From NCBI GenBank assembly GCA_016706845.1, contig JADJIV010000005.1:1-64000 (forward strand): a DNA stretch of 64,000 nt, given 5' to 3'. This document shows, piece by piece, positions 19,398 to 28,610 of the stretch; positions within the stretch are counted from its first letter, which is position 1; each line of letters begins with the position of its first letter. The notes beneath the pieces are model-generated. The model was not told the origin of the DNA. It was given only the letters and a program-made list of their open reading frames with translations, and did no database searches. Position numbers and translations under genes: made by a program. The stretch is from PNOJ01 sp016706845 (GTDB lineage Bacteria > Krumholzibacteriota > Krumholzibacteriia > LZORAL124-64-63).

Positions 19398-19805
19398 TCA
19401 GGTCAGCCTCTTGATGCGCTCGGAGCGGCTGAGCAGCTTGGAGATCCGCACCGCGAACTGCTCGTCGACCACGACGACCTCGCCGCGGGCCAGCAGCACG
19501 CCGTTGACCATGATGTCCACGGGCTCGTTGGGCGCCTTGCCCAGCTCGACCACGGCGCCCGGGCTCAGGTTCATGATGTCGCGGATCTTCATCCGGGCGC
19601 GCCCCAGCTCGACGGTCAGCTTCATGTCGATGTCCAGCAGGACGCCGATGTTGCGGATCTCCGGCGCGATGGCGGCGAGGTCGTCCTCGGGCTCCGCCAG
19701 GCGCGTGTGGTCGGTGCTGTGCCCGGGCTGACGGGCGGCGGGATCGGCGTCGGCTACGGCCGTGGCGCCGCTCCCGAAGACATTGTTCTGGATACCATCG
19801 GACAT
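19398..19805 (-). CDS. fliN: Flagellar motor switch protein FliN
   Basis: FliN lines the C-ring with FliM. The 135 residues contain an acidic, variable N-terminal third and the SpoA domain (LLDIDMKLTVELGRARMKIRDIMNLSPGAVVELGK...VDIMVNGVLLARGEVVVV...VRISKLL). I chose the ATG at 19805 because a GAGGAG ribosome site precedes it; the frame is open slightly further. It follows fliM by four bases. Confidence 0.97.
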   Translation of the reverse strand: MSDGIQNNVFGSGATAVADADPAARQPGHSTDHTRLAEPEDDLAAIAPEIRNIGVLLDIDMKLTVELGRARMKIRDIMNLSPGAVVELGKAPNEPVDIMVNGVLLARGEVVVVDEQFAVRISKLLSRSERIKRLT

Positions 19806-19809
19806 CTGC

Positions 19810-20814
19810 CTACTCCTCTTCATCCAGGCGTTCGGTGAGCTTCAGGGCGCGGCACTGGTTCAGCTTGCCGGTCAGGCCGCGGAACATCGGCTTGCCCTGG
19901 ACTTCCAGCACCAGGGGCGACTGCAGCGACTTGTAGAGCGGCAGCACATCCCCCTCCTTGAGATCCAGGATGTTCTCGAAGCTGAGGATCACGTCCGCCA
20001 GGTTGACCACCACGTCGGCGGTGGCGCCCTTGACCACTTCGAATAGCAATTGCCGGTCCCGCCGCACCTCGTCCGGGGTGCGGAACTCGGAATTCTCCTC
20101 CGGATCGAAGCGGTGCCAGACCGGTTCGAAGGCCGTCAGGGGGATGCACAGGTCCAGGGGCCCGCGCAGCTCCTCGAGGCCGATCTCGAAGCGGATCAAG
20201 AGGACGGACTCGCCGGCGGTCACGGTCGTCAGGTAGGCCGGGTTGTTCTCGAGATGCACGAAGCTCGGCTGCATGGACACGAGCTTCTCGGCGCCCTCGG
20301 CGATGTGCCCGAGCAGCTTGTCGATGACCAGGCGCGCGACGCCCAGTTCGATGTCGCTGAACTTGCGCTCGACGCGGCAGGCTTCGATGGGCCCGCCGAG
20401 CAGGCGCATCATCATCAGGTAGATCATCCCCACGTCGAAGTGGAGCAGGGACAGGCCGTTCAGCGGCGCCAGCCCGATGTTGACCCCGCAGATCACCGGC
20501 GGCATCTTGGCGACGAACTCGCCGAAGTTCATGACTTCCAGGCCGCGGTACCCGATGCCCGTGTTCGCCCGCAGCATGCTCGTCAGTCCCAGGGACGACG
20601 ACTTGGCGAAAGCCTCGGCGAACGTGATCAGGTTCTTCTCGAACTGCCGCGAGATCTTGGCCGGGCGGCTGAAATCGAAGGAAGCGGACATGGGCGCGGG
20701 CGTCCCGCGCACCAGGGACGCCGCCGCCTCGACCGCCGCCTGCTCGCCGGCGGCGTCGTCCTGCTCGAACAGCTCGTCCAGGGCGGCATCCCGCCCCTGC
20801 TGCTGATCACTCAT
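19810..20814 (-). CDS. fliM: Flagellar motor switch protein FliM
   Basis: FliM is the C-ring switch protein that receives phospho-CheY. The 334 residues have the middle CheC-like domain (MNFGEFVAKMPPVICGVNIGLAPLNG, LLGGPIE) and a C-terminal SpoA domain (VVVNLADVILSFENILDLKEGDVLPL). The N-terminal CheY-binding peptide, normally LSQxEIDALL, is only vaguely represented by AALDELFEQDD. No chemotaxis gene lies in the window, so how this motor is switched cannot be judged here. Confidence 0.95.
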   Translation of the reverse strand: MSDQQQGRDAALDELFEQDDAAGEQAAVEAAASLVRGTPAPMSASFDFSRPAKISRQFEKNLITFAEAFAKSSSLGLTSMLRANTGIGYRGLEVMNFGEFVAKMPPVICGVNIGLAPLNGLSLLHFDVGMIYLMMMRLLGGPIEACRVERKFSDIELGVARLVIDKLLGHIAEGAEKLVSMQPSFVHLENNPAYLTTVTAGESVLLIRFEIGLEELRGPLDLCIPLTAFEPVWHRFDPEENSEFRTPDEVRRDRQLLFEVVKGATADVVVNLADVILSFENILDLKEGDVLPLYKSLQSPLVLEVQGKPMFRGLTGKLNQCRALKLTERLDEEE

Positions 20815-20841
20815 GTCGGCTCCCGGCTCGATCCGGCCCGC

Positions 20842-21441
20842 TCACTGGACGACCAGGTCGGAGAAGTAGATGTTCATCAGCCCGGCCTCCGGCAGGGCCT
20901 CGCCCAGCTTGCGCAGCAGCTCGGTCTTCAGGGCTTCCTTGCCCTCCAGCGTGCGCAGGTCGGCGGCGAACTTGTTCGACAGCGAGGCGATGACGATGTC
21001 CCGCAGGTGCGGCAGGCGCTCCTCGACCAGCAGGACCTTCGTCTGGTCGGGCACCTCGAGGTCGACGCTGATCCGCAGGTAGCTCGTCACCGGCCCGTCG
21101 GTGCGCAGCGAGACCGTCACTTCCTTCAGGCCCACGAGCGCGCCGCGGCCGCTGAGGGCGCCCGCCTCGCCGTGCTTGCCCGGCTTGCCGTGGCCGCCGG
21201 ACTTCTCCTTCCCCGCCGCCTGGCCGTGCTCGCCCTCCGCGCCGGTCCCGGCCAGGGCGGTCTGGTCCCCGCCGCCCAGGTGCTGCAGCTTGGGCACGAG
21301 CACGAACTGGGTGACCCCGACCGCGAGGGCGGCCTGCACCACGATGATCACGGCCAGCATCACGAGCTTGTTCTCCAGCGGCTTGCCGGCCGCCTTCTTG
21401 GGCTTCTCCTGCTGCTCCTGCTTGACGTCCTCTTCGGCCAT
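20842..21441 (-). CDS. fliL: Flagellar basal body-associated protein FliL
   Basis: FliL is an inner-membrane protein that surrounds the stator and rotor interface. The 199 residues have a charged N-terminus, one membrane helix (NKLVMLAVIIVVQAALAVGVTQFVLV), a Gly/His-rich linker and the periplasmic stomatin-like domain ending LPEAGLMNIYFSDLVVQ, the usual FliL C-terminus. It lies 15 bases after flbD and 28 before fliM. Confidence 0.94.
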   Translation of the reverse strand: MAEEDVKQEQQEKPKKAAGKPLENKLVMLAVIIVVQAALAVGVTQFVLVPKLQHLGGGDQTALAGTGAEGEHGQAAGKEKSGGHGKPGKHGEAGALSGRGALVGLKEVTVSLRTDGPVTSYLRISVDLEVPDQTKVLLVEERLPHLRDIVIASLSNKFAADLRTLEGKEALKTELLRKLGEALPEAGLMNIYFSDLVVQ

Positions 21442-21456
21442 GTCCCTCTCCCGTCG

Positions 21457-21642
21457 TTAGTGGCTGCGCGTGCGGCGCCGGTAGTCCATGACCTGCCGCA
21501 CGGTCTCCTCGACCGGCTCCCGCACGGTGATCTGGCGCCCGGTGGTCAGGCCGATCATGGTCTCGGGCGTGCGCTCGACGACCTCGATCAGTTCGGCGTT
21601 GACCACGATGCCGCTGCCGTCCAGCCGCGTGACGCTGATCAT
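21457..21642 (-). CDS. flbD: FlbD-family flagellar protein
   Basis: A 61-residue protein of the small FlbD family (MISVTRLDGSGIVVNAELIEVVERTPETMIGLTTGR, split here to its recognisable parts ISVTRLDG, NAELIEVVE and TPETMI). Members are conserved between flgE and the motA/fliL genes in many bacteria and their function is not established. I chose the ATG at 21642; it lies 33 bases after flgE. Confidence 0.93.
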   Translation of the reverse strand: MISVTRLDGSGIVVNAELIEVVERTPETMIGLTTGRQITVREPVEETVRQVMDYRRRTRSH

Positions 21643-21674
21643 GGGAACCGGCTCCTCTCCCGCTTCCGCACCCG

Positions 21675-23774
21675 CTAGCGGACCATCGAGACGATGTCCT
21701 GCAGGATCTGGTCGCCGGTGGTGATGACCTTCGCGTTGGCCTGGAAGGCGCGCTGGGCGATCACCATGTTCGTCAGTTCCTGGGTCAGGTCCACGTTGGA
21801 GCCCTCCAGGGCGCCGGACGTGATGAAGGTGTCCGACTCGCCGCCGGCGAGGGTCTCGATCGCCAGGCCGGAGTTGCCGCTGACCTGGAAGGTGTTGCCT
21901 TCGGTCCGCAGCAGGCCCTGGGTGTTGGAGAACCGCGCCAGCCCGATCTGGCCGAGCGTCTGCGCCGTGTCGTTCGAGAACCGGCCGATGATGACGCCGT
22001 CGGCGTTGATCTCGTAGTCCAGCAGCGAACCCACGGTGTGCCCGTCGGCGATCGTCTGCAGCGAATCGTTGGCCGCGTACTGGGTGAGGCCGCTGAGACC
22101 GCTGATCTGCCCGGCGTCGACCAGCAGGGTGATCGGCAGGGCGCCGGTATCCCCGTCGGCTTGGGGCCGGAAGGACAGGCCGCCCGCGTCGTCGGTGTAG
22201 CGGAAGGCGATGATCTCGCCGGTCTCGGAGAAGCTGGCCGTGCCGGTGTTGCCGGCGACCATCACCTCGTCGCCCTCCATCTCGGCGACCCAGTTCCACT
22301 CGTTGCGCCCGATCACCTTGGTGAAGGTGAACAGGACGTTGTGGACGTCGCCGAGTGAGTCGTAGACGGTGGCCGAGGCGGTGAACTCGCTGCCGTCGTC
22401 GGCCGCCTGGGTCTCGCTGAAGCCGAAGGAGGTCTCCAGGGTCGGGTTGACCTCGCCCACCTCGCGGATGTCCATCTGTCCGAGCGCGTTGTCGAGGCCG
22501 ACTTCGCCGTTCATGACGATGCGCCCCTCGGCGTCCAGGCTGACCGGCGTGGTCGAGATGCCCAGCGCGATCTGCATCCCGGTCAGCAGGTTGCCGACCG
22601 TCGTGGTTGCGTCCACCATCATGGTGTTCGACGGCGCCTGGTGCGCGCCCACCGTGCCCCCGATCGTGAGCATGGTGGTGGGGTTCGTGGCCGACACGTT
22701 CAGGCCCAGCGACTGCCCGCGGCTGTTGTAGACGGCCGTCAGCAGATCGTCGCTGGTCGCCGCGGCGCGGATCTGGCCGGCCTCGCGCACGGCGTCGAAG
22801 GTCGAACCGGTGCCGCCCGGCCCGATGCTGGGGTCGAAGCGGAAGGACTGGTTGAAGTCGATGCGCCCCGGCACCGAGAGCTGCAGGTTCTGCAGCGTTG
22901 CGCCGGTGCTGGTGTTGCTCAGGGACACCGAGCCGTCGGCGGCGATGCTGACCCCGACCTCGCCGGCCGCCAGGCCGGGCAGCGACTCCAGAGACGTCTG
23001 GATCCAGGCCGCCAGGTCGGCCAGGGTGTTGCCGTCGGTGCCGACCTCGAAGGCCGGCAGGCTCAGGGTGCTCGAGCCGCTCGCGTCGGTGATCAGGCCG
23101 GTCAGCGTGATCTGGTCGTTCGCCAGCAGGCCCATGGCGCCGCCGCCCTGGGCGTAGAGGGCGGTGAGCTGGTCCGTGCCCGCGGCCGCGGCCATGAAGT
23201 GCGCCGATTCCATGATCGTGCCCTGCGCCTCCGCGTCGGAGTTCAGGTTGCCGAACAGCCGCACCGAGGTCGAGGCCTGGGCCGGCACCGTGCGCCCGGG
23301 GTCGAGGAACAGGTCCTGGTAGGCGCCGGGCTGGATGACGCCGTTGTCGTCGGCCATCAGGCCCTGCAGGTGCAGGCCGGTGCCCGGGTCGACGAAGTTG
23401 TTGCTGGCGTCCAGGCCGAAGGCCCCGGAGCGGGTGTAGTAGCGGCCCGCGCCGTCGCTCAGCACGAAGAAGCCGTCGCCCTGCAGGGCGAGGTCGTTGA
23501 CCAGGCCCGTGGTCTCGAGGTGGCCCTGCGTGAAGCGCGAGTCGATGCTGGCGACCGACGACCCCAGACCGATCTGCTGGGCGTTGACGCCGCCGCGGCC
23601 GCCGGAAACCGGACGCTGCGAAGGGCTCACCGTCTGGGTCAGCATCTCGCGGAACGTGACGCGGGACGACTTGTAGCCGACGGTGTTGGCGTTGGCGATG
23701 TTGTTGCCGATCACGTCCAGCGCGATCGAGTTGGCCGTCAGGCCCGTGATGCCGGAGTACAACGAACGCAGCAT
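21675..23774 (-). CDS. flgE: Flagellar hook protein FlgE
   Basis: FlgE builds the hook. The 699 residues start with MLRSLYSGITGLTANSIALDVIGNNIANANTVGYKSSR and end with the matching helix (LTNMVIAQRAFQANAKVITTGDQILQDIVSMVR), the two halves of the D0 domain. The large middle part holds the hook domains. It is longer than the roughly 400-residue enterobacterial hook protein. Start ATG 23774 was preferred over an upstream in-frame ATG because a GGAGG site precedes it and the D0 helix begins there. Confidence 0.97.
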   Translation of the reverse strand: MLRSLYSGITGLTANSIALDVIGNNIANANTVGYKSSRVTFREMLTQTVSPSQRPVSGGRGGVNAQQIGLGSSVASIDSRFTQGHLETTGLVNDLALQGDGFFVLSDGAGRYYTRSGAFGLDASNNFVDPGTGLHLQGLMADDNGVIQPGAYQDLFLDPGRTVPAQASTSVRLFGNLNSDAEAQGTIMESAHFMAAAAGTDQLTALYAQGGGAMGLLANDQITLTGLITDASGSSTLSLPAFEVGTDGNTLADLAAWIQTSLESLPGLAAGEVGVSIAADGSVSLSNTSTGATLQNLQLSVPGRIDFNQSFRFDPSIGPGGTGSTFDAVREAGQIRAAATSDDLLTAVYNSRGQSLGLNVSATNPTTMLTIGGTVGAHQAPSNTMMVDATTTVGNLLTGMQIALGISTTPVSLDAEGRIVMNGEVGLDNALGQMDIREVGEVNPTLETSFGFSETQAADDGSEFTASATVYDSLGDVHNVLFTFTKVIGRNEWNWVAEMEGDEVMVAGNTGTASFSETGEIIAFRYTDDAGGLSFRPQADGDTGALPITLLVDAGQISGLSGLTQYAANDSLQTIADGHTVGSLLDYEINADGVIIGRFSNDTAQTLGQIGLARFSNTQGLLRTEGNTFQVSGNSGLAIETLAGGESDTFITSGALEGSNVDLTQELTNMVIAQRAFQANAKVITTGDQILQDIVSMVR

Positions 23775-23805
23775 GTGGTCCTCCTTGTGCGGGTCGCCCG
23801 CGGGT

Positions 23806-24453
23806 TCAGATGCCCACCCGGGCGATCTCGGATGCGTAGTAGTCACGGCCTGCGATGTGCAGCAGGGCCAGGTTGTTCTCGAAACGGATGCTCTCGACCA
23901 GGCCCGACATGTAGACCACCGACTCGATCTCGGCGCCCTCGCCGTCGGCCACTTCGACCTCCAGCGTGTAGTCGCCGTCGGCCACCTGCTGTCCGTCGGT
24001 CCCCCTACCGTCCCAGGACAGCTCGGACCAGCCGGCCGCCACCGTCTGCGTGAACGTGCGCACGACGGCGCCGCTCTCGTCGCGGACGGTCACGGTCGCC
24101 ACGCCCGCCGCTTCCGACTGGAGGTGGCTCGCCGCGGTCACGCCGTCCTCCACGGCCACCTGGTCGCCCTCGACCACGGCCGTGCGGCCCACCAGGCCCA
24201 GCATCATGGTGTTGTTCAGGGACTGGGTGTACACCAGGTCCTGGGTCATCGAATCGTTCATGGCCTGCAGCTGCTCCAGCGTGGACAGCTGGGCGAGCTG
24301 CGAGGTGAACTCGGCGTTGTCCAGGGGCTTCAGGGGGTCCTGGTTCTTGATCTGCGTGATGAGCAGCTGCAGGAACTCGTTCTTGAGCTCCTCGGCGCTG
24401 CCGGTTCCGGCCGTCGATGTCGTCGGGGTCGTGCTCACCGAATTGACGATCAT
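23806..24453 (-). CDS. flgD: Flagellar hook-capping protein FlgD
   Basis: FlgD caps the growing hook. The 215 residues contain the export and cap segment LKNEFLQLLITQIKNQDPLKPLDNAEFTSQLAQLSTLEQLQ, then FlgD Ig-like and tudor-like C-terminal domains (VRDESGAVVRTF, WDGRGTDGQQVADGDYTLEV). Its start overlaps the fliK stop as ATGA. Confidence 0.97.
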   Translation of the reverse strand: MIVNSVSTTPTTSTAGTGSAEELKNEFLQLLITQIKNQDPLKPLDNAEFTSQLAQLSTLEQLQAMNDSMTQDLVYTQSLNNTMMLGLVGRTAVVEGDQVAVEDGVTAASHLQSEAAGVATVTVRDESGAVVRTFTQTVAAGWSELSWDGRGTDGQQVADGDYTLEVEVADGEGAEIESVVYMSGLVESIRFENNLALLHIAGRDYYASEIARVGI

Positions 24454-25662
24454 GTGCGGGCTCCTTCCTCGCCATCGCGTTCGTCACGATCACGGCGGCC
24501 GTCCCGGCCGCGGTGGTCGTCCCGTCCGTCGTCGTGCTCCTCGGGCTCCTCCCGCTCCACGTCGACTTTCACCCGGTCCCAGCCGGCCTGCTTGTCCAGC
24601 AGCGCGGCCGTGAGTTCGTGGGCCCCTTCGCGCAGCGCGCGGGCGGCTTCGGCCGTCTCGACGCGGAAGGTCAGCTGCAGTTCCTGTCCGACGCGTTCGA
24701 AGCTGACTTCGACCCGGCCGAGCTGCGGGGGCGTGAGCTGCAGGCGCAGGACGCCCTTGCCGCCGAGCCCGGGGAGTTCCCCGGCCAGGCGGGCGACGAC
24801 CTGACGGCGCACGCTGGCCGGCACGGACGCCTCGATCCCGTCCGCGGCCGGAAGACCGCCGCCGGCGGCGCTCCCCATCTTGAAGGCGAGGCCGGTGAAA
24901 TCGCCGGCGACGCCCGCGATCCTGCCGGCGGCCCCCCCCGGGGCCGGCTGGCTGCCGGTGGTCGTTCCTGTGCCCTGGCCTGCGCCCTCGCCGCCGGCGC
25001 CGCCGTCGGCAGCCCCTGCGTCACCGCCGGGCGCCGCGCAGCGGCCGCCTGATCCGCCTGCGCGGCCTCGGCCTGACGGCCGCCGGCCGCCGGGGCGGGA
25101 TCGGACGCGGTGGCCTGAGCCTGTGCCGACTCTGTGAGGGGAGCCGCGGCGCCGGGCTTGGGCGCGGATGCGGCGACCTGGGTCACGGTCTCGATGGCGT
25201 CCGACGCCTCTGTCGAGTCGAGGACGGCGGTCAGATCCCCGCCGGGAGCATCCGGCACCGGGGGACCCGTCGGCGCGGCCTGGGCCCCGCCCTGGAAAAG
25301 CGGCCTCGGTGCCGGCGGCGGCGCGGACCGCCGCCGATCCGGCTCCGGGCCGTGAGCTGAGCTGATCGGCGAGACCGGCGGGCGCAGCAGCGCCCTCCTT
25401 GGCGTCACGGACCTGACGGTGGCCTTCCCCGGCGCGCGCCCGCGTCGGGATTCCGTCGCGCGCTCGCGTCGGTCCGGCTGCGCCCGCCGCTGCTGTTCAC
25501 CGTCGACCGGGAGTCCCCGGCGGGCCGCCGGTCCTGGGCCGCCAGCGTCGCGGCGAAGGGCGCCGCCTCGGCGCCGTCGCGGCGTTCATCGTGGCGGACA
25601 TCGCGGCGCGGGTTGGCTGCGGGCGTTTCGGTGCGGAGCGCGGCCGGCATGATCGTGGTCAC
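24450..25662 (-). CDS. fliK: Flagellar hook-length control protein FliK (frame-broken)
   Basis: FliK measures hook length and triggers the export switch. The C-terminal domain is clear (LRLQLTPPQLGRVEVSFERVGQELQLTFRVETAEAARALREG), the Flg_hook family. The N-terminal half is low-complexity and rich in Ala, Pro, Arg and Gln, as expected of FliK. The reading frame changes near 24935 at a run of eight C bases and again near 25400, giving three pieces that together make about 404 residues. The start GTG at 25662 overlaps the preceding stop as GTGA, and the end overlaps flgD as ATGA. Confidence 0.88.
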
Positions 25663-26195
25663 GAACTGCCTCCCGAGGGACTCATGCGGGCGCTGATCTC
25701 GGCGGCGAGCGCCGGGGTCATGAAGGCGAGGATGCGCGCGGCCTGGCGATCCTTCAGGCGGCTCATGATCTCCAGGACGATCTCCATGTCGAGGCTGGCG
25801 AGGATGGGGGCCGCGCTCGCGGGCTTCATGGCCTCGTAGACCTTCGCCAGCTTCGCGATCTCCGCGTCGTGGGTCGCCTCGAGGACGCCCTGCGCCGCCG
25901 CGATCTGCGTGGCCAGGGACTGCAGCCGGGTCTGGGCCTCGTCGAACGCCTTCTGCTCCACGTCGAGTGCGGAGCCGCGCAAGGCCAGCTCCTCGCGCTG
26001 CCGCTGCAGGGCGTCGCGCTCGAGCGCCAGGCGGCCGAGGGTTTCGTCGAGTGTCTTGTCGCCGCCGCCGGTCACGGGGGCGAGCAGCTCGCCGAGGCGG
26101 CCCGTGACGGCGTTCTCGAGCATGCCGCTGGTCATGATGATCGTGCCGAACAGCACCAGGAAGGTCAGTGTCGAGACGATCAGGATGGTCTTCAT
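25659..26195 (-). CDS. motE: MotE-like periplasmic chaperone (FliJ/FliK interval)
   Basis: A 178-residue protein with an N-terminal membrane helix (ILIVSTLTFLVLFGTIIMT), a central coiled coil rich in Leu, Gln and Glu, and a C-terminal MgtE_N/FliG-like domain (VYEAMKPASAAPILASLDMEIVLEIMSRLKDRQAARILAFM). This is the layout of MotE, a chaperone that stabilises the MotC stator component in rhizobia, and related proteins occur between fliJ and fliK in many phyla. Here the partner is unknown, because no stator gene is in view. It overlaps fliJ as ATGA. Confidence 0.82.
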   Translation of the reverse strand: MKTILIVSTLTFLVLFGTIIMTSGMLENAVTGRLGELLAPVTGGGDKTLDETLGRLALERDALQRQREELALRGSALDVEQKAFDEAQTRLQSLATQIAAAQGVLEATHDAEIAKLAKVYEAMKPASAAPILASLDMEIVLEIMSRLKDRQAARILAFMTPALAAEISARMSPSGGSS

Positions 26196-26620
26196 GGCTC
26201 CGTCCCGTACCTGATTGAGGCCACTTCGTCCATGCGCTTGCGGTCCTCGCGGCGCTCCAGTTCCTGCCAGTCAGCCAGTTGGCGCTCCCGGAGCTGCTCG
26301 AGCACCTTCTTGTCGCGCTGCGCCGCCAGCAGGATCTGCCGCTGCTGTTCGGCTTCGGCGCGGATGCGCCGGGCCCGTTCGGCGTTGCGACGGATCTGCA
26401 CCCGCCGCCCGACGGTGAATTCGCTGAGGCGTTTCATGCGGTCCAGTTCGAACCCGTGGGCGACTTCCCGCGCGGCGGCCGCGTCGCACTCCCGGCCGAG
26501 CCGCTCGTTCTCGCGATCGAGCTGGACGGCCGCGGACAGGATCCCCTGCAGCTTCCGTGCCTCACGGTCGACGATGCGGTCGCGGTGGCGGAGGACCTTC
26601 TCGAGCCTGAAGCGGAACAT
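26192..26620 (-). CDS. fliJ: Flagellar export protein FliJ
   Basis: FliJ is a coiled-coil stalk that couples the FliI ATPase to the FlhA gate. The 142 residues are almost entirely charged helix, beginning MFRFRLEKVLRHRDRIVDREARKLQ, with family features AVQLDRENERLGRECD and KKVLEQLRERQLADWQ. Identity rests on length, coiled coil and position directly after fliI. Confidence 0.92.
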   Translation of the reverse strand: MFRFRLEKVLRHRDRIVDREARKLQGILSAAVQLDRENERLGRECDAAAAREVAHGFELDRMKRLSEFTVGRRVQIRRNAERARRIRAEAEQQRQILLAAQRDKKVLEQLRERQLADWQELERREDRKRMDEVASIRYGTEP

Positions 26621-26633
26621 TCATCACGCTCCG

Positions 26634-27941
26634 CTAGTCAATGCCATCAAAGACTTTACGGTATCGCTCCACTGGGGAGCATTCCGCGACCTCCTGGCAG
26701 AGGAACCGCCGCACGGCCTCGCGCTTGGTCAGCGCCGTATCGACCAGGGGATCGGAACCGGCCACGTAGGCGCCGATGTTGATCAGGTCGCGGTTGTCCT
26801 CGAGCGCCTTCAGCCAGCGCATGACCTTCGTGCCGGCGGCGCGCACCTCGGGCGACACGACCTCGTTGCGCAGGCGCGAGATGCTGCCGAGCACGTCCAC
26901 GGCCGGGTAGTGGCCCTCGCGGGCCAGGTCGCGGCTGAGCATGATGTGGCCGTCGAGGATGGAGCGCACCGCGTCGCCGATCGGGATCGTGGATGTCGTC
27001 GCCCTCGATCAGCACCGTGAAGAAGGCCGTGATGGCGGCGTCGGCGGAGCAACCGGTGCGCTCGCAGAGCTTGGGCAGCAGGGCGTAGACCGACGGCGTG
27101 TAGCCTTTGGTCGTCGGCGGCTCGCCCGCGGCCAGGCCGATCTCGCGCAGGGCCATGGCGTAGCGGGTGACCGAATCCATCAGGAACAGGACGTTGCGCC
27201 CCTTGTCGCGGAAGGCCTCGGCGATGGTCAGGGCCGTTTCGGCGCCCTTGATCCGCAGCACGGCGTTCTCGTCGGAGGTGACCACCACGACCACGCTGCG
27301 CGCGAGTCCCTCGGGGCCGAGGTCGCGCTCGAGGAACTCCCGGACCTCGCGGCCGCGCTCGCCGATCAGCGCGCAGACGATCACGTCGGCGTCGGCGTTG
27401 CGGGCCAGCATGCCCAGCAGCACGCTCTTGCCCACGCCGCTGCCGGCGAAGATCCCCAGCCGCTGCCCCCTGGCCATCGTCACCAGGCCGTCGATGGAGC
27501 GCACCCCGGTCGCCATGGGCTCGGTAATGCGCATCCGGTCCATGGCCCGCGGCGGGTCCGCCCGCACCGTCCGCTCGCGCAGGTGGACAGGGGGCGCTTC
27601 CCGTCGATGGGCGTGCCGAGGCCGTCCAGGATGCGGCCGAGCAGGCGCTCGTCGGCGGGCACGGTCAGGGCGTTGGCGACGATCGTGGCCTTCTGGCCGG
27701 GCGCGATCCCGGACATGGTGCGGTAGGGCATGGCGACGGCGCAGCCGTCGCGGAAGCCCACGACCTCGGCCAGGACGGGCACGGCCGCGCGGCCGACGTC
27801 GATGCTGCACACGGTGCCCACGGCGGCGGTCAGGCCGAGGATCTCGACCGACAGGCCCTTGATGCCCGAGACGGTGCCGTTGCCGCGCACCGGGTCGGTG
27901 CGGCGCACCTTCTGGATGGTCTCGGCCCAGGGCAGGCTCAC
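26634..27941 (-). CDS. fliI: Flagellum-specific ATPase FliI (two frame breaks)
   Basis: FliI is the cytosolic ATPase of the flagellar export system. Three frames together give the whole protein of about 435 residues. They are the N-terminal beta-barrel (TVSGIKGLSVEILGL...YRTMSGIAPGQKA), the catalytic core with the P-loop GIFAGSGVGKSVLLGM, VVVVTSDENAVLR, FLMDSVTRYAMALREIGLAAGEPPTTKGYTPSV and LIEGDDIHDP, and the C-terminal part from AVRSILDGHIMLSRDLA to the stop. Breaks lie near 27590 and 26985. The start is the GTG at 27941, which overlaps the fliH stop as GTGA. Confidence 0.95.
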
Positions 27942-28600
27942 GACTCGCCTCCCGGGCGGTCGTCGGCCGGCTCCAGCATGCTCTCGCGGACGACCTCCGC
28001 CAGGCGCTCGAAGCGCCCGCCGAGGGTGTAGTCCCACTCGCGCCCGCCGGCGTTGATCACGCAGCCGCCGCGCTCGATGCGGCGGTCGGGGTTGACGCTG
28101 ACGATGTTCAGCTCGCGCAGCGCCTCGGCGTGGTCCTGGAGCGCGGCCACGTCGGCCGGGTTGGCGATCAGGGTGAAGCTGGTGCCGCGCTCGGCGCGGA
28201 AGATGATGGTCTCGACGGCCTTGAGCAGGACGTCGCGGTCCAGCTCGACGGCCCGGCGCAGGATCTGCTCGGCCATGGCGATGGACAGCTCCACGGCGTT
28301 GCGGGCGACGTCGTGCAGCTCGTCCGCCACGCGCGCCTGCACGGCCTCGGCCAGGGCGCGGATCGTGCCGTCGATGCCCTGCCGCCACTGCTCGTTCTCC
28401 AGGCGCAGCTGCCGGGTGACCTCGCCCCGCACCTCGGTCTCCACGAGCCGGAACAGGGTCTCGCGCTCCTGGGCGTCGAGGCGGTGCAGGAAGCCGCCGA
28501 GCCCGTCGGCCGGGAAATCCTCGACGAAGCTGAGGCCGCGCTCGTCCGACGCGCCCGCTCCCGGCGCATCCAACAGCGCGACGGCGGCCTTGGCCTCCAT
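27938..28600 (-). CDS. fliH: Flagellar assembly protein FliH
   Basis: FliH is the negative regulator and anchor of FliI, linking it to the C-ring. The protein has a short N-terminal region, a helical middle (LVETEVRGEVTRQLRLENEQWRQGIDGTIRALAEAVQARVADELHDVARNAVELSIAMAEQILRRAVELD in outline) and a C-terminal V-ATPase E-subunit-like domain ending in IERGGCVINAGGREWDYTLGGR. I chose the ATG at 28600 (220 residues); a GTG 30 bases upstream, overlapping fliG, is an alternative start. Confidence 0.92.
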   Translation of the reverse strand: MEAKAAVALLDAPGAGASDERGLSFVEDFPADGLGGFLHRLDAQERETLFRLVETEVRGEVTRQLRLENEQWRQGIDGTIRALAEAVQARVADELHDVARNAVELSIAMAEQILRRAVELDRDVLLKAVETIIFRAERGTSFTLIANPADVAALQDHAEALRELNIVSVNPDRRIERGGCVINAGGREWDYTLGGRFERLAEVVRESMLEPADDRPGGES

Positions 28601-28610
28601 GATGAGGTCG